A stretch of 64,000 nt of DNA from Tolypeutes matacus (lineage: Eukaryota; Chordata; Mammalia; Cingulata; Chlamyphoridae): contig JAKSZT010033836.1 in the NCBI GenBank assembly GCA_026826555.1, positions 10,401-74,400 on the forward strand. The letters run 5' to 3'. Below, piece after piece: positions 34,340-47,050 of this stretch. Every line of letters starts with the position of its first letter. Positions within the stretch are counted from its first letter, which is position 1. Under the pieces are notes generated by a model that had not been told where the DNA came from, did no database searches, and saw only the letters and a list, made by a program, of their open reading frames with translations. The position numbers were made by a program, and so were the translations under genes.

Positions 34340-36715
34340 TATTTGGAATAATGGGAACTAAGTGTCAAAGAAGAGCCTTAACATAAATAAAAATAAAAAT
34401 AAAACACTAAGCAAGAAGAAGGTATCCAACAAAATAAACTCATCAAGATGAAAGGATGCTTGATATCAGAAAAAAATACAAACTATGCTAAGAAATAGAA
34501 GGTATGGCACAGTCAAAGTAACAACCTAAAAAGGCAAAGGGGACGTAGAATTTCAAGCAACTAATCCAAGATTTCCACAGAAATCTTCAAAAAAAAGGAG
34601 ATGAAGGAAAAAAATCAAGGATATTAAGAAGAACTTGGTGAGCATACAGAAGAAATTGTAAATATATATTAAAAAAATAAGTCTTATGTTAATGAAAGAT
34701 ACAATAAAAAATGAAAAATACAGTTGAATCAAACAACAGCAGATTCAAACAGGAAGAAGAAACAATCAGTGAATTAGAAGATAGAATATAAGCAAATTCA
34801 CAGATAGAACAGATGCAGAAAAACATGGAAAAAATGAACAGGTACTCAGGGATTTGAATGAAAACATGAAAAGTGCAAACATACACATTATGGGTTTCCC
34901 AGAGAGAGACTAGAAGGTCAAGGGTGTAGAGGAAGTGTTTGAAGAAATAATGGTTGAAATTTTTCCAATTTTATGAGGGACATGGATATACACATCCCCA
35001 AAGGTCACCTTACACAAAACAGAAAAAAATACTAATAGATCTCTTTTAAGAAACATAGTAATCAGATTGTCAAAATCCAAAGATAAAGAGAGAATCCTGA
35101 AAGCATTAAGAGAAGGAAGATAAATCACATATAAAGGATGCTCTATAAGATTAAGTGCTGATTTCTCATCTGAAACCTTGGAGGCAAAAAGGCAGTGGTA
35201 TGACATTGTAACGATCCTGAAAGAGGAAAAAAATTACAGCTAATATTCTGTATTCAACAAAATTGTCTTTCAAAAGTGAGGGAGAAATGAAAATATTCAC
35301 AAATAAACAGAAATTACCAGTTGGTCAACAATAAACCTGCCTTTCAAAAAATACTAAAGGAAGATCTGCAGGTTGAAAGGAAAAGACAGGAGAAGGATGT
35401 TTAGTTTAGAGTTTAGAAAGGAATATTATTATAATGTGTAACAAAAAGGGTCAAAAGATAAGCAAAAATAAGTTTTAACATACGCAAGCCTAATGGCTGA
35501 ATTAAGTACTTAACTTACTGTAATGACATTGAATGTTAAGGGATTAAAGACCACAGTTAAGAGAAAGATTGACAAACTGTATAAAAATATGGTCTATATG
35601 CTATGTACAAGAGATTCACATTCAATCAAAAGACACAAATAGGTGCAAGTGAAAGTTTTAAAACAATTTTTCTATACAAAGCATAACCAAAAAAAAAAAA
35701 AAAGGCCTGGGGTAGCTATACTAATATTGGACATAATAGACTTTAAATGTAAAATTATTGTAAGAGACAATGAAGGACTCTATATTCTAATAAAAGTGGC
35801 AATCAAAGAAGAAGAAAGAATAATCATAAATATTGATGCAACTAACCAGGATGTCCCAAAATACATGAGGCAATAACTAGCAAAATTGAAAGATGAAATA
35901 GACACCCCTACAGTCATATTCAGGCACTTTAATACAGCACTTTCAGCAACAGACAGAACATCTAGATAGAGGATCAATAAAGAAACAGAGATCAAGAATA
36001 ATACATTAAAGGAACTAGACCTAATGACACTTATGTAACATTGCATCTTCAAACTGCAGTATATATCCCGTTTAAGAGCACATATGGATCATTCTCCAGG
36101 ATAGATCATATGTTAGTTCATTGAACAAGTCTCAATGAATTTATAAAGATTGAAATTATACAAAGCACTTTCTCTGACCAGAAGGGAATGAAGCTAGAAA
36201 TCAATAATGGGCAGAGAGCTAGAAAATTCACAAATATATGGATTTTAAACAATAGGCTATAATAATCAGTGGGTCAAGGAGTAAATTGCATGAGAAATTA
36301 GTAAATATTTTGAGGCAAATGAAAATGAGAACTCAATATATCAAAATTTATGGGAAGTAATTAAGTCGGTACAAAGAAGAAAATTTAAATTTACATTAAA
36401 AAAGAAGAAAGAGCAAAAATCAAAGACCCTAACTGCACATCTGGAGGAACTTGGAAAAGAACAGCAAACTAATTCCAAAGCAAGAAGAAGGAAATAAATA
36501 ACAAGGAGCAGAGCAGAGTTAAATGAAATTGAGAAAAAAGAGAAAGAATTAACAAAACCAAAAACTGTTTTCATGAGAATATTCATAAAATTGACAAACC
36601 CTTAGCCAGACTAAGAAAAAAAGAGAGAACATGCAAATAAAATCAGAAATGCGAGAGGGGACATCATTAGTGACCCCACAGAAATAAAAAGGATAATAAA
36701 ATAAAAAAAAATAAA
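34340..36715 (+). mobile_element. L1 copy truncated in ORF2, A-rich end
   Basis: Runs from A-rich ORF1 sequence (34380-35420) through the inter-ORF region into the ORF2 endonuclease domain (from about 35500). At about 36690, in the segment that in the 38-39 kb copy continues into the RT region (near 39050), it turns into an A-rich string with two AATAAA motifs and ends against Tigger1 sequence. Both ORFs are broken. The end could be premature polyadenylation of the L1 RNA or a deletion boundary. Confidence 0.75.
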
Positions 36716-36729
36716 ATAATTTTTATTTT

Positions 36730-37216
36730 ACAGGGTTATCATTTAACAAATACATTTTGGATGGCTCTAGCTGCCACAGAGAGTGATACCTCTGATGAAT
36801 CAGGGCAATGGAAATTGAAGACTTTCTGGAAAAGAGTCACAATTCTAGGAAAGTAATCAAATTTGTGTCATGGGAGGAGGTCATATATCAATATTCGCAG
36901 AAGTTTGGAAGAAGTTGATTCCTATCCTCATGAATTATCTTGAGGAGTTCAAGACTTCAGTGGAGGAAATAACTGCAGATGTAGTGAAAATAGGAAGTGA
37001 AATCAAATTAGAAATGTAGCAAAAAGACATGAATGTTTGGTTGCAAACTCATGATAATACTTCAATGGAATAGATGAGGAGCTGCTTCTTAGGGATGAGC
37101 AAACAATGTGGTTTCTTGAGATAGAAACTACTCTTTGTGAAGATATTGTGAATATTGTTGAAATGACATCAAAGGATTTAGAATATTACATAAACTCAGT
37201 TTATAAAGCAGTGACA
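36730..37216 (+). mobile_element. Tigger1 DNA transposon, left fragment
   Basis: Matches the part of Tigger1 (pogo/mariner superfamily) coding the C-terminal transposase: 'TCATTTAACAAATAC', 'GGCTCTAGCTGCCACAGA', 'GAGGAGTTCAAGACTTCAGT', 'TGAAATGACATCAAAGGA', 'TAGAATATTACATAAACT'. The 5' two thirds of the element are absent. The sequence breaks at 37216 and continues at 44504. Confidence 0.85.
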
Positions 37217-37849
37217 ACACAAAATGCACAAACATCTGCACTATAGGCCTCCCAGAGGGAGAATAGAAGGGAAAGGGAGAAGGAGTGTTGAAAGAAATAA
37301 TCGCTGAAAACTTTCCAACCCTTTTGAGGAAGATGGATGTATATGTCTAGGAAGCACAGCACACCCCAAACAGTATAAATCTGAAAAGGCCTACTCCAAG
37401 ACATATACTTGTCAAAATGTCCAATGCTCAAGACAAAGAGAAAATATTCAAGGCAGCAAGAGAAAATAGAACTATCATATACAAGGGATGCTCAGTAAGA
37501 TTAAATGCTGTTTTCTCATCTGAAACTACAGAGGCAAGAAGATAGTTGTTTTGACATTGTCAAGGTACTCAAAGAAAAAACTTCCAGAAACAAATTCTCT
37601 ATCCAGCAAATCTGGCAATCAAAAATGATGGAGAGTTCAAAATATTCACAGATAAACAGATTAAGAGAGTATACCAATAAGAAACCTGACCTTCAAGAAA
37701 TGCTAAAGGAAGTTCTACAGTTTGAAAGGAAAAAACAGGAGAGAAAGAGGTGGAGGAGAGTGTAAGAACAACTAAAAAGACAAAAAGAGAAATAAAATCA
37801 ACATATGACATGCATAAACCCAAAGAAAATATGGCTGATGTAAGAAATT

Positions 37850-40800
37850 CTTGAGAGTAATAACACTGAATGTTAACAGATCAAATGCACCAGTCAAGAC
37901 ACACAGATTGACAGAATGGATAAGGAAATATGACCCATCCTTATGTTGTCTACAAGAAACCCACCTTAGACCCAGGGATGGAAGGAGGCTGAAAGTGAAT
38001 GGCTGAAAAACAATTTTACAAGCAAATAATAACCAAAAAAGGGTGGGAGTAGCTATCCTAAAATCAGACAAAATAGACTTTAAAGGAAAAACTTGTAAGA
38101 GACAAAGATGGACACTATAAATTAGTAAAAGGGGTAATCTTTCAAGAAGCAAGAAAAATCATAACATTTATGCACCTAATCAGGGTGCCTCAAAATACAT
38201 GAGGCAAACACAGGAAAAACTAAGTGGAGACATAAATGCCTCTACAATTAGAGTGGGGGACTATAATACACCATTATCACCATTAGAAAGAACATATAGT
38301 CAGAGAATCAATAAAGAAACAAAGAATATGAATAATACATTAGAGGGGCTAGACCTAACATATATATACAGAACGTGACACCCAAATACAGCATGATATA
38401 TATTCTTCTTGAGAGCACATCTAACATACTTCAAGGTAGACCACATGTTAAGCCACAGAACAACTCTCAATGAATTCAGAAAGACTGAGATTATACAAGG
38501 TAATTTCATTCATTCAGTGGAATGAAATTGAAAATCACTAAGGGCCAGAGAAACAGATTAGGCACAAACATATGAAGTTAAGCAACACACTCTTAAACAA
38601 AAAGTGGGTCAAGGAGGAAATCTCAAAAGAACTCAGTAACTACTTTGGAATGAATGAAAATGACAACACAGCATATTATAACCTATGGGATGCAGGCAAA
38701 GCTGTACTGAGATGGAAATTCAGAGCCATAAAATGTATATATCAAAAAAGAAGAAAGAAATAAAATTGAGGACCTAACTGCACACCTGGAGGAACTGGAA
38801 AAACAGCAACAAACTAACCCCAAAGAAAGTAGAAAGAAAGAAATAACAAAGATTAGTGCAGAACAAAATGAAATACAAAATAAGAAAGCACTAGAAAAAT
38901 TAAACGAAACCAAAAGCTGATTCTTCAAGAATATAAATAAAAGTAATAAGCTCTTAGCCAGACTAACAAAGAAAAAGAGAGAGCAGATTCAAATACACAA
39001 TCTAAAGAACGAGGAAGGGGATATAACTACTGACCCCACAAAAATGAAGAGTATCATAAGAGGATACTTTGAAAATTATATGCCAACAAGAATGATAATT
39101 TAGAGAAAATGGTCAAATCCCTAGAAACTCACAAGCAGCCTACATTGATAGAAGAAGAAATTGATGAACTCAACAATCAAATTACAAGTAAAGAGATAGA
39201 CTCTGTAATCAAAAACCTCCTAACTTAGAAGAGCCCAGGACCAGATGGCTTCACAGGCAAATTCTACCAAACATTCTGGAAAGAGCTAACACCAATCCTG
39301 CTTAAGCTCTTCCAAAAAATAGAAATAGAAGGAACATTGGCCAACTCATTCTATGATGCCAACATTACCCTAATACCAAAGCCAAACAAAAATGCCTTAA
39401 GAAAGGAAAATTACAGACCAATCTTTCTGCTGAACCTCGATGATAAAATCCTCAACAAAATACTTGCTAATCACATTCAACAACATATCAAAAGAATTAT
39501 ACACCAGGAACAAGTGGGTTTCATCCAGGGTATGCAAAGATGCTTCAACATAATAAAATCAATCAATGTAATACACCACATAAACAGATTGAAAAAATAA
39601 AAACATATGATCATCTGTATAGATGCAGAAAAAGCATTCAACAAAATACAGCACTCTTTCTGTATAAAACCACTGCAAAAGGTAGGTACAGAAGGAAATT
39701 TTCTGAGCATGATAAAGGGTATATATGAAAAACCCAAAACTAACATCATCTTCAATGGTGAAATCCTAAAAGCCTTCCCTCTGAAATAGGGAACAATACA
39801 AGGATGCCCACTATCACCACTCTTATTTAACATTGTCTTAGAAGTAGTTGCTCAAGCACTAGGCAGGAAAAATGTATAAAAGGCATCCACATTGGAAAGT
39901 AAGAAGTAAAAATTTCACTATGTGCATACGACCTGGTCTTATATATAGAAATCCCTGGGAAATCTACAACAAATCTTCTAGAACTTATAAAGTAGTTCAG
40001 TAAAGTCAGAGGCTATAAGATCAATGCTCAGAAAGCAGTAGCATTTTTGTACACCAATAATGAGCAATCTGAGGAGGAAATCAAGAAAAAAAAATACCAT
40101 TTACAATAATGAATAAAAGAATCAAATACCTAGGAATAAATTTAACTAATGATGTAATGATGTAAAGGACGTATATACAGAAAACTAGACAAAACTGTTA
40201 AAGGATAACAAAGAAGACTTAAATTAATGGAAGAATATTCCCTGTTCATGGATAAGAAGAATAAACATCGTCAAGATGTCAATTCTACCCAAACAAATCT
40301 ACAGATCTAATGCAATTATTACAATAAAAATCAACACTGTATTTTTTAAGGAATTGGAAAACCTAACTACAAAATTTATTTGGAAGGATAAGAGGCTATG
40401 AGTCATTAAAGACATATTGAAAAAGAAAAATGAAGGTGGAGGTATCACATACCTGACTTTAAAACATACTACAAAGCTACATTGGTCAAAACTGCATGGA
40501 ATTGGCACAAGGATAGACATACTGACTACTGGTACCAAATTGAGAGTTGCAATATAGATTCTCATCTATATAGTCTTCTGATATTCGACAAGTCTACCAA
40601 GCTGACTCTGTTGGGAGAGAATTGCCTCTTCAACAAATGGTGCTTGGAGAACTGGATATCCATATCCAAAAGAATGAGAGAAAAACCATCTCACAACTTA
40701 TACAAAAATCAACTCAAGATGGATCAAAGATGTAAATATAAGATCTAAGGCCATAAAGACCTTGAAAGATAATGTAGGTAAGCAGCTAAAGAACCTTGTC

Positions 40801-41640
40801 ATAGGAAATGATTTCATGAACTTCACACCCAAAGCACAAGCAGCAAAAGAAAAAATAGATAAATGAGATTTCTTCAAAATTAAAAGCTTTTGCATCTCAA
40901 AGGACGTTATCAAGAAAATAAAAAATCAGCCTACCCAATTGGAGAAAATACTTGGCAACCATATATCTGACAGGAGCCTAATATCCTGAATATATAAAGA
41001 ATTCCTACACCTCGAAAATCGAAAGATAAATAAGCCATTTAAAAAATGGGCAAGTGACCTGAAAAGACACTTCTCCAAGGAATAAATACAAATGGCTAAA
41101 ATGCACATGAAAAAATGCTCGAAATCACTAGCTATCAGGGAAATGCAAATCAATACTACAATTAGATACCATCTTACACCCATTAGAATGGCGGCTGTTA
41201 AAAAAATACTTACTATACGTGTTGAAGAAGATGTGGATGAAGGGGAACCCGCATTTACTGCTGGAGGGATTGTGGAATGGTCCAGCCATAGTGAAGGACA
41301 GTATGATGGTTTCTCAAAAATCAAACTATAGATCTTCTGTATGATCCAGTGAATCCAGTACTGGGTATACACTCACAAGAATTGAAAGCAAAGACACAAA
41401 TAGATATATGCACAACGTATGTTCATAATGGCATTGTTCACTATTGCCAAAAGTTGGAATCAACCGAGGTGTCCATCAATAGATGTAGGGATAAACAAAA
41501 TGTGGTACATACCTACAATGGAATATTATTCAGCTGTAAGAAGGAATAAATGCTAACACATGGGATAACATGGATGAATCTTGAAGACCTTATTTTGAGT
41601 GACACAAGCCAGTACATGATCTCACTGATATGAATTAAGG
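37850..41640 (+). pseudogene. L1 ORF2 pseudogene
   Basis: Domains in order: endonuclease ('CTACAAGAAACCCACCTTAG' near 37952), RT with frame 39337-39600 containing [22 protein letters not shown] motif A region near 39610 (IDAEKAFNKIQ, with the catalytic Asp kept), RT motif C at 39921-39932 reading CAYD in place of FADD, so the first catalytic Asp is Tyr, and the C-terminal region to about 41640. Stops and frameshifts split it throughout. The motif C change alone would abolish reverse transcription. Confidence 0.85.
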
Positions 41641-42640
41641 AAATTGAGCAGTCTCAGAGAGCTATTGTCTGAAACATATGTTTACAAGAAAAGAAAGAGA
41701 AGAGAAGTTTTCGAGCCATCACCCATACGGAAGTAATCTATGGTAAAGTGATAGAGTGTAGTTGTGTACTAAAGGGACAAGACAGGTGCATAGTGATATT
41801 ATTGAGTTTCTTGGTGCATGGTTGATAGGTGGGAAGATTGGGAAGGGTGAGTTAGAATACCCAGGATACTGGGGGGAGAGATGGGAGAGGGACCAGGTGA
41901 ACAGTTGGGATTTGTGGGTTTGAGATTGAAAGTACAAACGTGGGAATACTCTTATGACAGTATGACAAGGAAGGGTCACTGGTTTAGGGTCTTGGTTGGG
42001 GGGGGCATTAGGGACAGGGTGCACCTGGAGCAAGCTTCTAGGGGTGTGTGAGTGTTCATCCTGTCATAATGTGTTCTATCAGTGGGTGGAGACCCACATA
42101 ATGAGCAGGAAGGAGTTGGAATCCCATCTTTGGGAGGACCAATTTGTTCAGAAATAGATAGGTGGGAGTCTTTCAAGAGCAAGGGACATTCCTAATAGGG
42201 GACGGCAAGCCAGTGTGTCAAGACATCTTGTTGCATGTAACTATGAATCTTGTCATCCAGTAAGTCAAACCAGGGGGTCGTCGTGGTCCCTGAGGAGATG
42301 GAGAGGGTGCAACAGAATAGATCAAACAGGGGATATTTAGTATTCAGTGGAAATGTTCTTCATTACCTTACAGTGATGGACACAGGACATAGTAAATATC
42401 ATCAAAATTTACAAAAATGTATGTTCTAAAATGTAAACCCTTCTTTAAACCATTGATAATGTTTAGTAGCTATGTATCACTATTTGTATATCATTTATAA
42501 CAATGCTACCATCCACATATAAAAAGGATTTAAAATGGGGTGAGAAAAGGAGGAGGAGTTTGGTTATATGAGAGTCTCTTGTATTCTGTGTGTGACTTTG
42601 CTGTGATGTAAAACTTCTTTGAAAATAAAATGTAAAATAA
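41641..42640 (+). mobile_element. L1 3'UTR module A (37-44 kb copy)
   Basis: Follows the ORF2 end. Landmarks: 'GGTGCACCTGGAGCAAGC' near 42018, 'GTGGGTGGAGACCCACATA' near 42083, 'TTATAACAATGCTACCATCC' near 42495 and a closing AAAATAAAATG near 42620. A cryptic polyadenylation signal there is not followed by an A run; the transcript evidently read through into module B. Confidence 0.75.
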
Positions 42641-44489
42641 TGAGATACTGGAGACTGAGAACAGGAAAATGCCACGGTACAGACTGGACACCAGATATTG
42701 CAGTGATAAAAAGCAAAATATCAAAAAATTATATATTAAAATTTTGTTTTCATTTTTAAATATACCAATCTTTTAATTTTATTTTATGTTCAGTTTTTTT
42801 TGTTTTTATGTATTTTATCTCTTACATTTTAATTTATTATTATTGTTTCATTTTCCTACTAATTATATTTGGCTATTTTATTGGCTTCATCTTTATAGTA
42901 GCTTTGTATCACAGAAGGGTTACAACTGGGATGGGAGAGTATTGTTGGAGGTGGTGTCAAAGATCGGGGGAGCATGGGAGGAAGTTCACTTGAACATACA
43001 TACATGGTATATAAAATTGTTAAAATGTTCACAGGGCATGGTCATAGTGGGTGAAGAATCACTCAAATAATAAGAGAATACTGAATTCCCATCCTGGAGA
43101 GCTCTGCCAAATTCTCCAAGGGAGCAGCAACAGTCTCCCAAGTACAGGGGCAGTGTCTGGTAAAAGAGGATTATCCACTGATGGGCCCTTGTTATTGATG
43201 ACTAGCCTTATGAGTCTTTGCTCTTGAAATTGAAATTTAGCCTACTGTTATGTTTGTCTAAGGGTTGTCTCCTGAGAGTCTCCTTGTGGCTCAAATGTGG
43301 CCTCTCTCTAAGCCAAACTCAGCATGTGAATGCATTACCTTCCTCCCAGCAAGGGACCTGACTCTCAAGGGTGAGCCTCCCTGGCACTGAGGGATTACTA
43401 CCAAGTGCCAACTGGCAATGTGGCTGGAAAAAGACCTTGAATAAAAGGGGGAAAAGTTAAAGACAAATGAGTTCATGTGACTAAGAGACTTCAAAGTGAG
43501 TTGGGAGGTCATCCCAGAGGTAGGGCTTACGCCCATCTCAGTAGGACTTCATAGGCTTCCAAAATGGATAACACCCAAAATAGGGTGGCTCTTGAGGGCT
43601 CTGGAGACACCCATGTCCTATGTCAGGGGAGATAGCTCTGGAGGTTGGTACCTTACCAATGGGTCCTACTTTGGAATTTGTACTCCCGAGAGTGACAGAG
43701 TTGGATATGCCTTCCCTGCACATGGTTCATCTGTCCCTTCTATTCAAAGTTATATATGGTGCTGGAGCTTAGAGGTTTACATCCAGAGACTGAAGTGTTT
43801 GGGTTGTCCATGTGCCAGCTGGGCCTGAAATCTCGGGGAGCTGCAACTTCTACTCTATAGTTCAATGGATTCATCTGGAACACCTGGTGGGGAGATGATG
43901 ATGGACAATGACCATTCCAGGGAATGGAGAGAGTCTGCAGCTGCAGGCAGGATAATCCCATCCATCTTATCCATGGGATATAAGCCACCTCTCAATTGGA
44001 GTTGGAGTGGACATCACCATCCCACACTCCACAGGATTGGGGAAGATCTATGGACTAGAATGGACTTACTGGTATTTGGTTATAGATGTACTGTGATTCA
44101 AGCAATGGAAGAAATTAAAACATTAATGTGGAGCCAGAGGCCACTGAATGCTCTGGGGACAGGGAGATGGAAAAGCAGGGGCTTTTTCGGGACTTGGGAA
44201 TTGTCCTGAGTGACATTGCAACACAGATATAGGCCATTTTATATTATCATATAACATGCAGAACTGTTTAGGAGAAAGTGTGGTCTACAATGTGAACTAT
44301 AGTCCATGCTTAGTGGCAAAGCCTCAGGATGTGTTTATCCATTGCAGGTGATGTGCCACACTAATGGATGTTTTGGTGGGAGGTTGTGGGAGGTATGGGG
44401 GGTAGGGCATATGGGAATCCCAATATTTTTGTGTAACATTTATGTAATCTAAGTATATTTTTTAAAAAAAAAAACGTATTTATAAAAAA
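42641..44489 (+). mobile_element. L1 3'UTR module B (37-44 kb copy)
   Basis: T-rich start (42730-42900), 'GAAGTTCACTTGAACAT' near 42980, 'GTGGGTGAAGAATCACTC' near 43047, an ~890-bp middle section also seen at 13.9-14.8, 28.3-29.0 and 31.7-32.6 kb, the 3' end 'GTGCCACACTAATGGATG' near 44353, then A-rich sequence to 44489. Confidence 0.8.
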
Positions 44490-44503
44490 ATAAAGTAGTG
44501 ACA

Positions 44504-44995
44504 GGGTTTGAGACTATTGACTTCAATTTTGAAAAAAAAGGCCAATTGTGGGCAAAATGTTATCAAACAGCATCACATACAACAGAGAAAACCATCATGA
44601 AAGAAAGAGTTAATCCATGCAGCAAACTTCACAGTTATTTTATTTTAAGAAATTGGCACTACCACACCAACTTCAGGTACCCCCACCCTGATAAATGAGC
44701 TGCCATCAACATCAAGGCAAGACCTAACACCAGAAAACAGTTTAGGATTTCTGGAGGCTTAGATGTTAGTTAGCATTTTTAGTAATAAAGTATTTTTCAT
44801 TAATGTATGTATGTTATGTTGTTTTCAGCATAGAGTTATCTCACAGTTAATAGACTACAGTAGTGTGTAAACATAACTTTATATACACTCGGAAACCAAA
44901 AAATGTGTGACTTGTTTTCTGTGATATTTGCTTTATTGCAGTAGTCTGGAACAAAACCCAGAATATCTCCATAGCATGCTTGTAGTTCTGGTATA
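44504..44995 (+). mobile_element. Tigger1 DNA transposon, right fragment
   Basis: Resumes exactly where the left fragment stops ('ACAGGGTTTGAGACTATTGA'), runs through the transposase end ('TTTTAAGAAATTGGCACTAC', 'CATCAACATCAAGGCAAGAC') and the 3' end with 'GTGTAAACATAACTTTATA', 'GAAACCAAAAAATGTGTGAC' and 'CAGTAGTCTGGAACAAAACC', close to the terminal inverted repeat near 44990. Confidence 0.88.
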
Positions 44996-45685
44996 TTGAT
45001 GAGTATGCAAAATTATTCTGGATCATATAATACAAGAATTAGTGTGAATTATGCATAGGTCATGACCCTCAAATATGGGAGAAGGGGCATCCTAAGTAGA
45101 GAAGTTAGCAGAAAAGAAAACCTAGAAGTGGGAGATTACTCTGTTTGGAGAATATAGAGGAGTATAGTATATTTGCTTAAATCATCTAAACAATGGAAAA
45201 CAAAAGAAAAAGGTAGGGGAATAGAAAAGACATCATACAGGTGTCCTTGACACGAAAAATCTACTATATTTTGCAACATTGTATTTTTCCAATGCAGTAA
45301 TCTCTATGATGAGCAAATTGAACATGAGCCAATTTGGGGAGATTCCTCATTATGAGGAGAGGAGATTCTAAATTATTCCAAGGAAAATAGACTTTCTTGT
45401 AAATTTCTGAAGAGGGGGCGTGTCAGGATTAAAGATATCATTTAGAGAGATACTTCTTGTGTTCCTCAAATAAAAGTGTTCACACCTGGAACAATTTAGA
45501 CCCTTTAAAGTGAAGGTTCCTACTTGAATAATTATAATATGTTCTTTAGGCTTTTGTAATGCCAGAAGTTATTTACTCCAACTCCCAAGGAAAGCTTAAC
45601 TTCATTCTAGAATGATGCGAATAATAGCTGCACTAGGGGCACCGCATGGGAATCACAATGAATATCACCTTATTAACTTTAATTC
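44996..45685. other. Unassigned DNA
   Basis: No gene or repeat recognised between Tigger1 and the olfactory receptor pseudogene. Confidence 0.5.
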
Positions 45686-46614
45686 TCATGGTAGCATTTG
45701 AGACCATAACTTTTGCAGGGAAATTTTTATCTCCACATTTCTCAGTGTATAGATGAAAGGATTCAGCATAGGGGAAATCACAGTATAAAACACAGAGATT
45801 TCCTTATCCTTGTTCTCACTGCCAGCAGGTAGAATATGTATATAGATACAGGCACAAAAAACAAAATTACAGCAATTATGTGAGAGCTACAGATTTGCCT
45901 GAGCTTTGTGTCGTGCTGCAGAAGTGTGTTTCCTAATATTGTACAATATGCTTATGTAAGGTGCCACCAGGACAGGGAAAATTAAAACCCCTGAAATACC
46001 TGAATTGATAATAACTAAGACACTAAAAACATGTATATCTTTGCAGACCAGTTTCAAAAGAGGCTTCCCATCACACATGTAACGATTGATTTGATTAGGG
46101 CCTCAAAAAGGTAAATTGAGGACCATGAGCATGAGAGTAATAGAATGACAAAAGCCCGCACTACAGGCCTTCATAATCAGCATGTTACATCTCTGCCTGT
46201 TCATGATGACCATGTAGTGCAGGGGCTTGACAATGGCTACATAGTGATCAAAAACCATAGACACCAAGATGAATATTTCCACAGCTGCCAGTAAGTGCAT
46301 AGTGAAGAGCTGGGTCATACAGTTGTTATAGGAAATGATTTTTCTTTCTGTTGCTAGGTCTCTGATTAGCCAGGGAATTACAGCATCACATACTGTAATG
46401 TGAAGGAGAGGTCCATGAGTGATAGTTGGCAGAGAAAATAGTACATTGGCTGTTAAATTAGATGGCTGCAGGTAATTGTGAGTAAGATGATGAAGTTCCC
46501 CATTAAGACCACCAAGAAACAGAGCAGGAACAAGAAACAGAACAGTAGCTTTATCTGCTTGTCCTCCCATAACCCCAAGATGACAAATTCAGTGACATTG
46601 TTCTGATTTTCCAT
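45686..46614 (-). pseudogene. Olfactory receptor pseudogene, family 4-like
   Basis: The length (929 bp) is that of a normal OR coding exon. From the start at 46614: MENQNNVTEFVILGLWEDKQ (N-terminal glycosylation site NVT), TM1 ending GNFIILLTITCSHL; a frameshift; PMYYFLCQLSLMDL (TM2, normally PMYFFLSHLS); a frameshift; ERKIISYNNCMTQLFTMHLL and the TM3 end reading FDHYVAIVKPLHY in place of the DRY motif; CDGKPLLKLVCKDIHVFSVL of loop 2; TM5; [13 protein letters not shown] (TM6); a frameshift; [13 protein letters not shown] (TM7); stop at 45686. ORs are G-protein-coupled odorant receptors of olfactory neurons. At least three frameshifts make this copy non-functional. Family 4 is inferred from overall likeness. 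Confidence 0.9.
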
Positions 46615-46842
46615 GAGGTAATGTGAGTCCAGAGTAGACAACAGAAATTTAATTTATCTGAAATAATACAGAACATTAAACATGTAATAGCATGTTTAAA
46701 CTTGGTGTGAATTATTAATTGAAAAACAATGCAGGTCAATGTAGTTTTAATACAGTTTTTATCATTTAAAATCTTTTTAAGTTAGGACAGTTTTGTCATC
46801 TTAAATGATTTTTAAATGAGAACATATTTTAATCCTCATATT

Positions 46843-47050
46843 TTATAAATATTTTACATGTATTAATTCCCATAAGAACCCAAACCTAAGTAGGCAATAT
46901 TCTGATTCTCATTTTATATATGGGGCACTTGAAACATAGGAGGGCTCAAGTAATTATATCACATCATTAAGATATATAGTAGCAGATCTAAGATATGAAA
47001 CTTTACCCTATGTCAGATTCCATGCTCTTCAAGGCTATGCTGTGTTAGCC
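46843..47050 (-). mobile_element. MIR SINE
   Basis: Reverse-complement MIR order on the plus strand: 'TTTACATGTATTAATTC', 'TAAGTAGGCAATATTCTGAT', 'CATTTTATATATGGGGCA', 'GGAGGGCTCAAGTAATTA', 'AGTAGCAGATCTAAGATATG'. Confidence 0.75.

Larger units (their letters stand above)
37217..44489 (+). mobile_element. 7.3-kb L1 insertion splitting Tigger1
   Basis: One retrotransposition unit: 5'-truncated in ORF1 (from 37217), ORF2 (about 37850-41640), a 3'UTR of about 2.85 kb in two modules, and an A-rich end. ATAAAG(C/T)AGTGACA flanks it at 37203-37216 and 44490-44503, a 14-bp target-site duplication with one mismatch that falls within Tigger1. This shows the two 3'UTR modules travelled together in one RNA. 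All ORFs are broken. Confidence 0.85.

Noticed and set aside
34043..34361. 102-residue frames rich in FLPS repeats
   Set aside because: Translation of the TTCC microsatellite in two frames; no start context or conserved domain.
37505..37765. 86-codon open frame on the plus strand
   Set aside because: It lies inside L1 between ORF1 and ORF2 and continues the ORF1 C-terminal sequence; it is part of the dead L1, not a separate gene.
43496..44209. 110- and 114-codon frames on the plus strand (and the 127-codon minus frame at 31730-32113)
   Set aside because: They fall in copies of L1 3'UTR module B. The equivalent frames are not kept open in the other copies at 14 and 28 kb, so no conserved protein is indicated.
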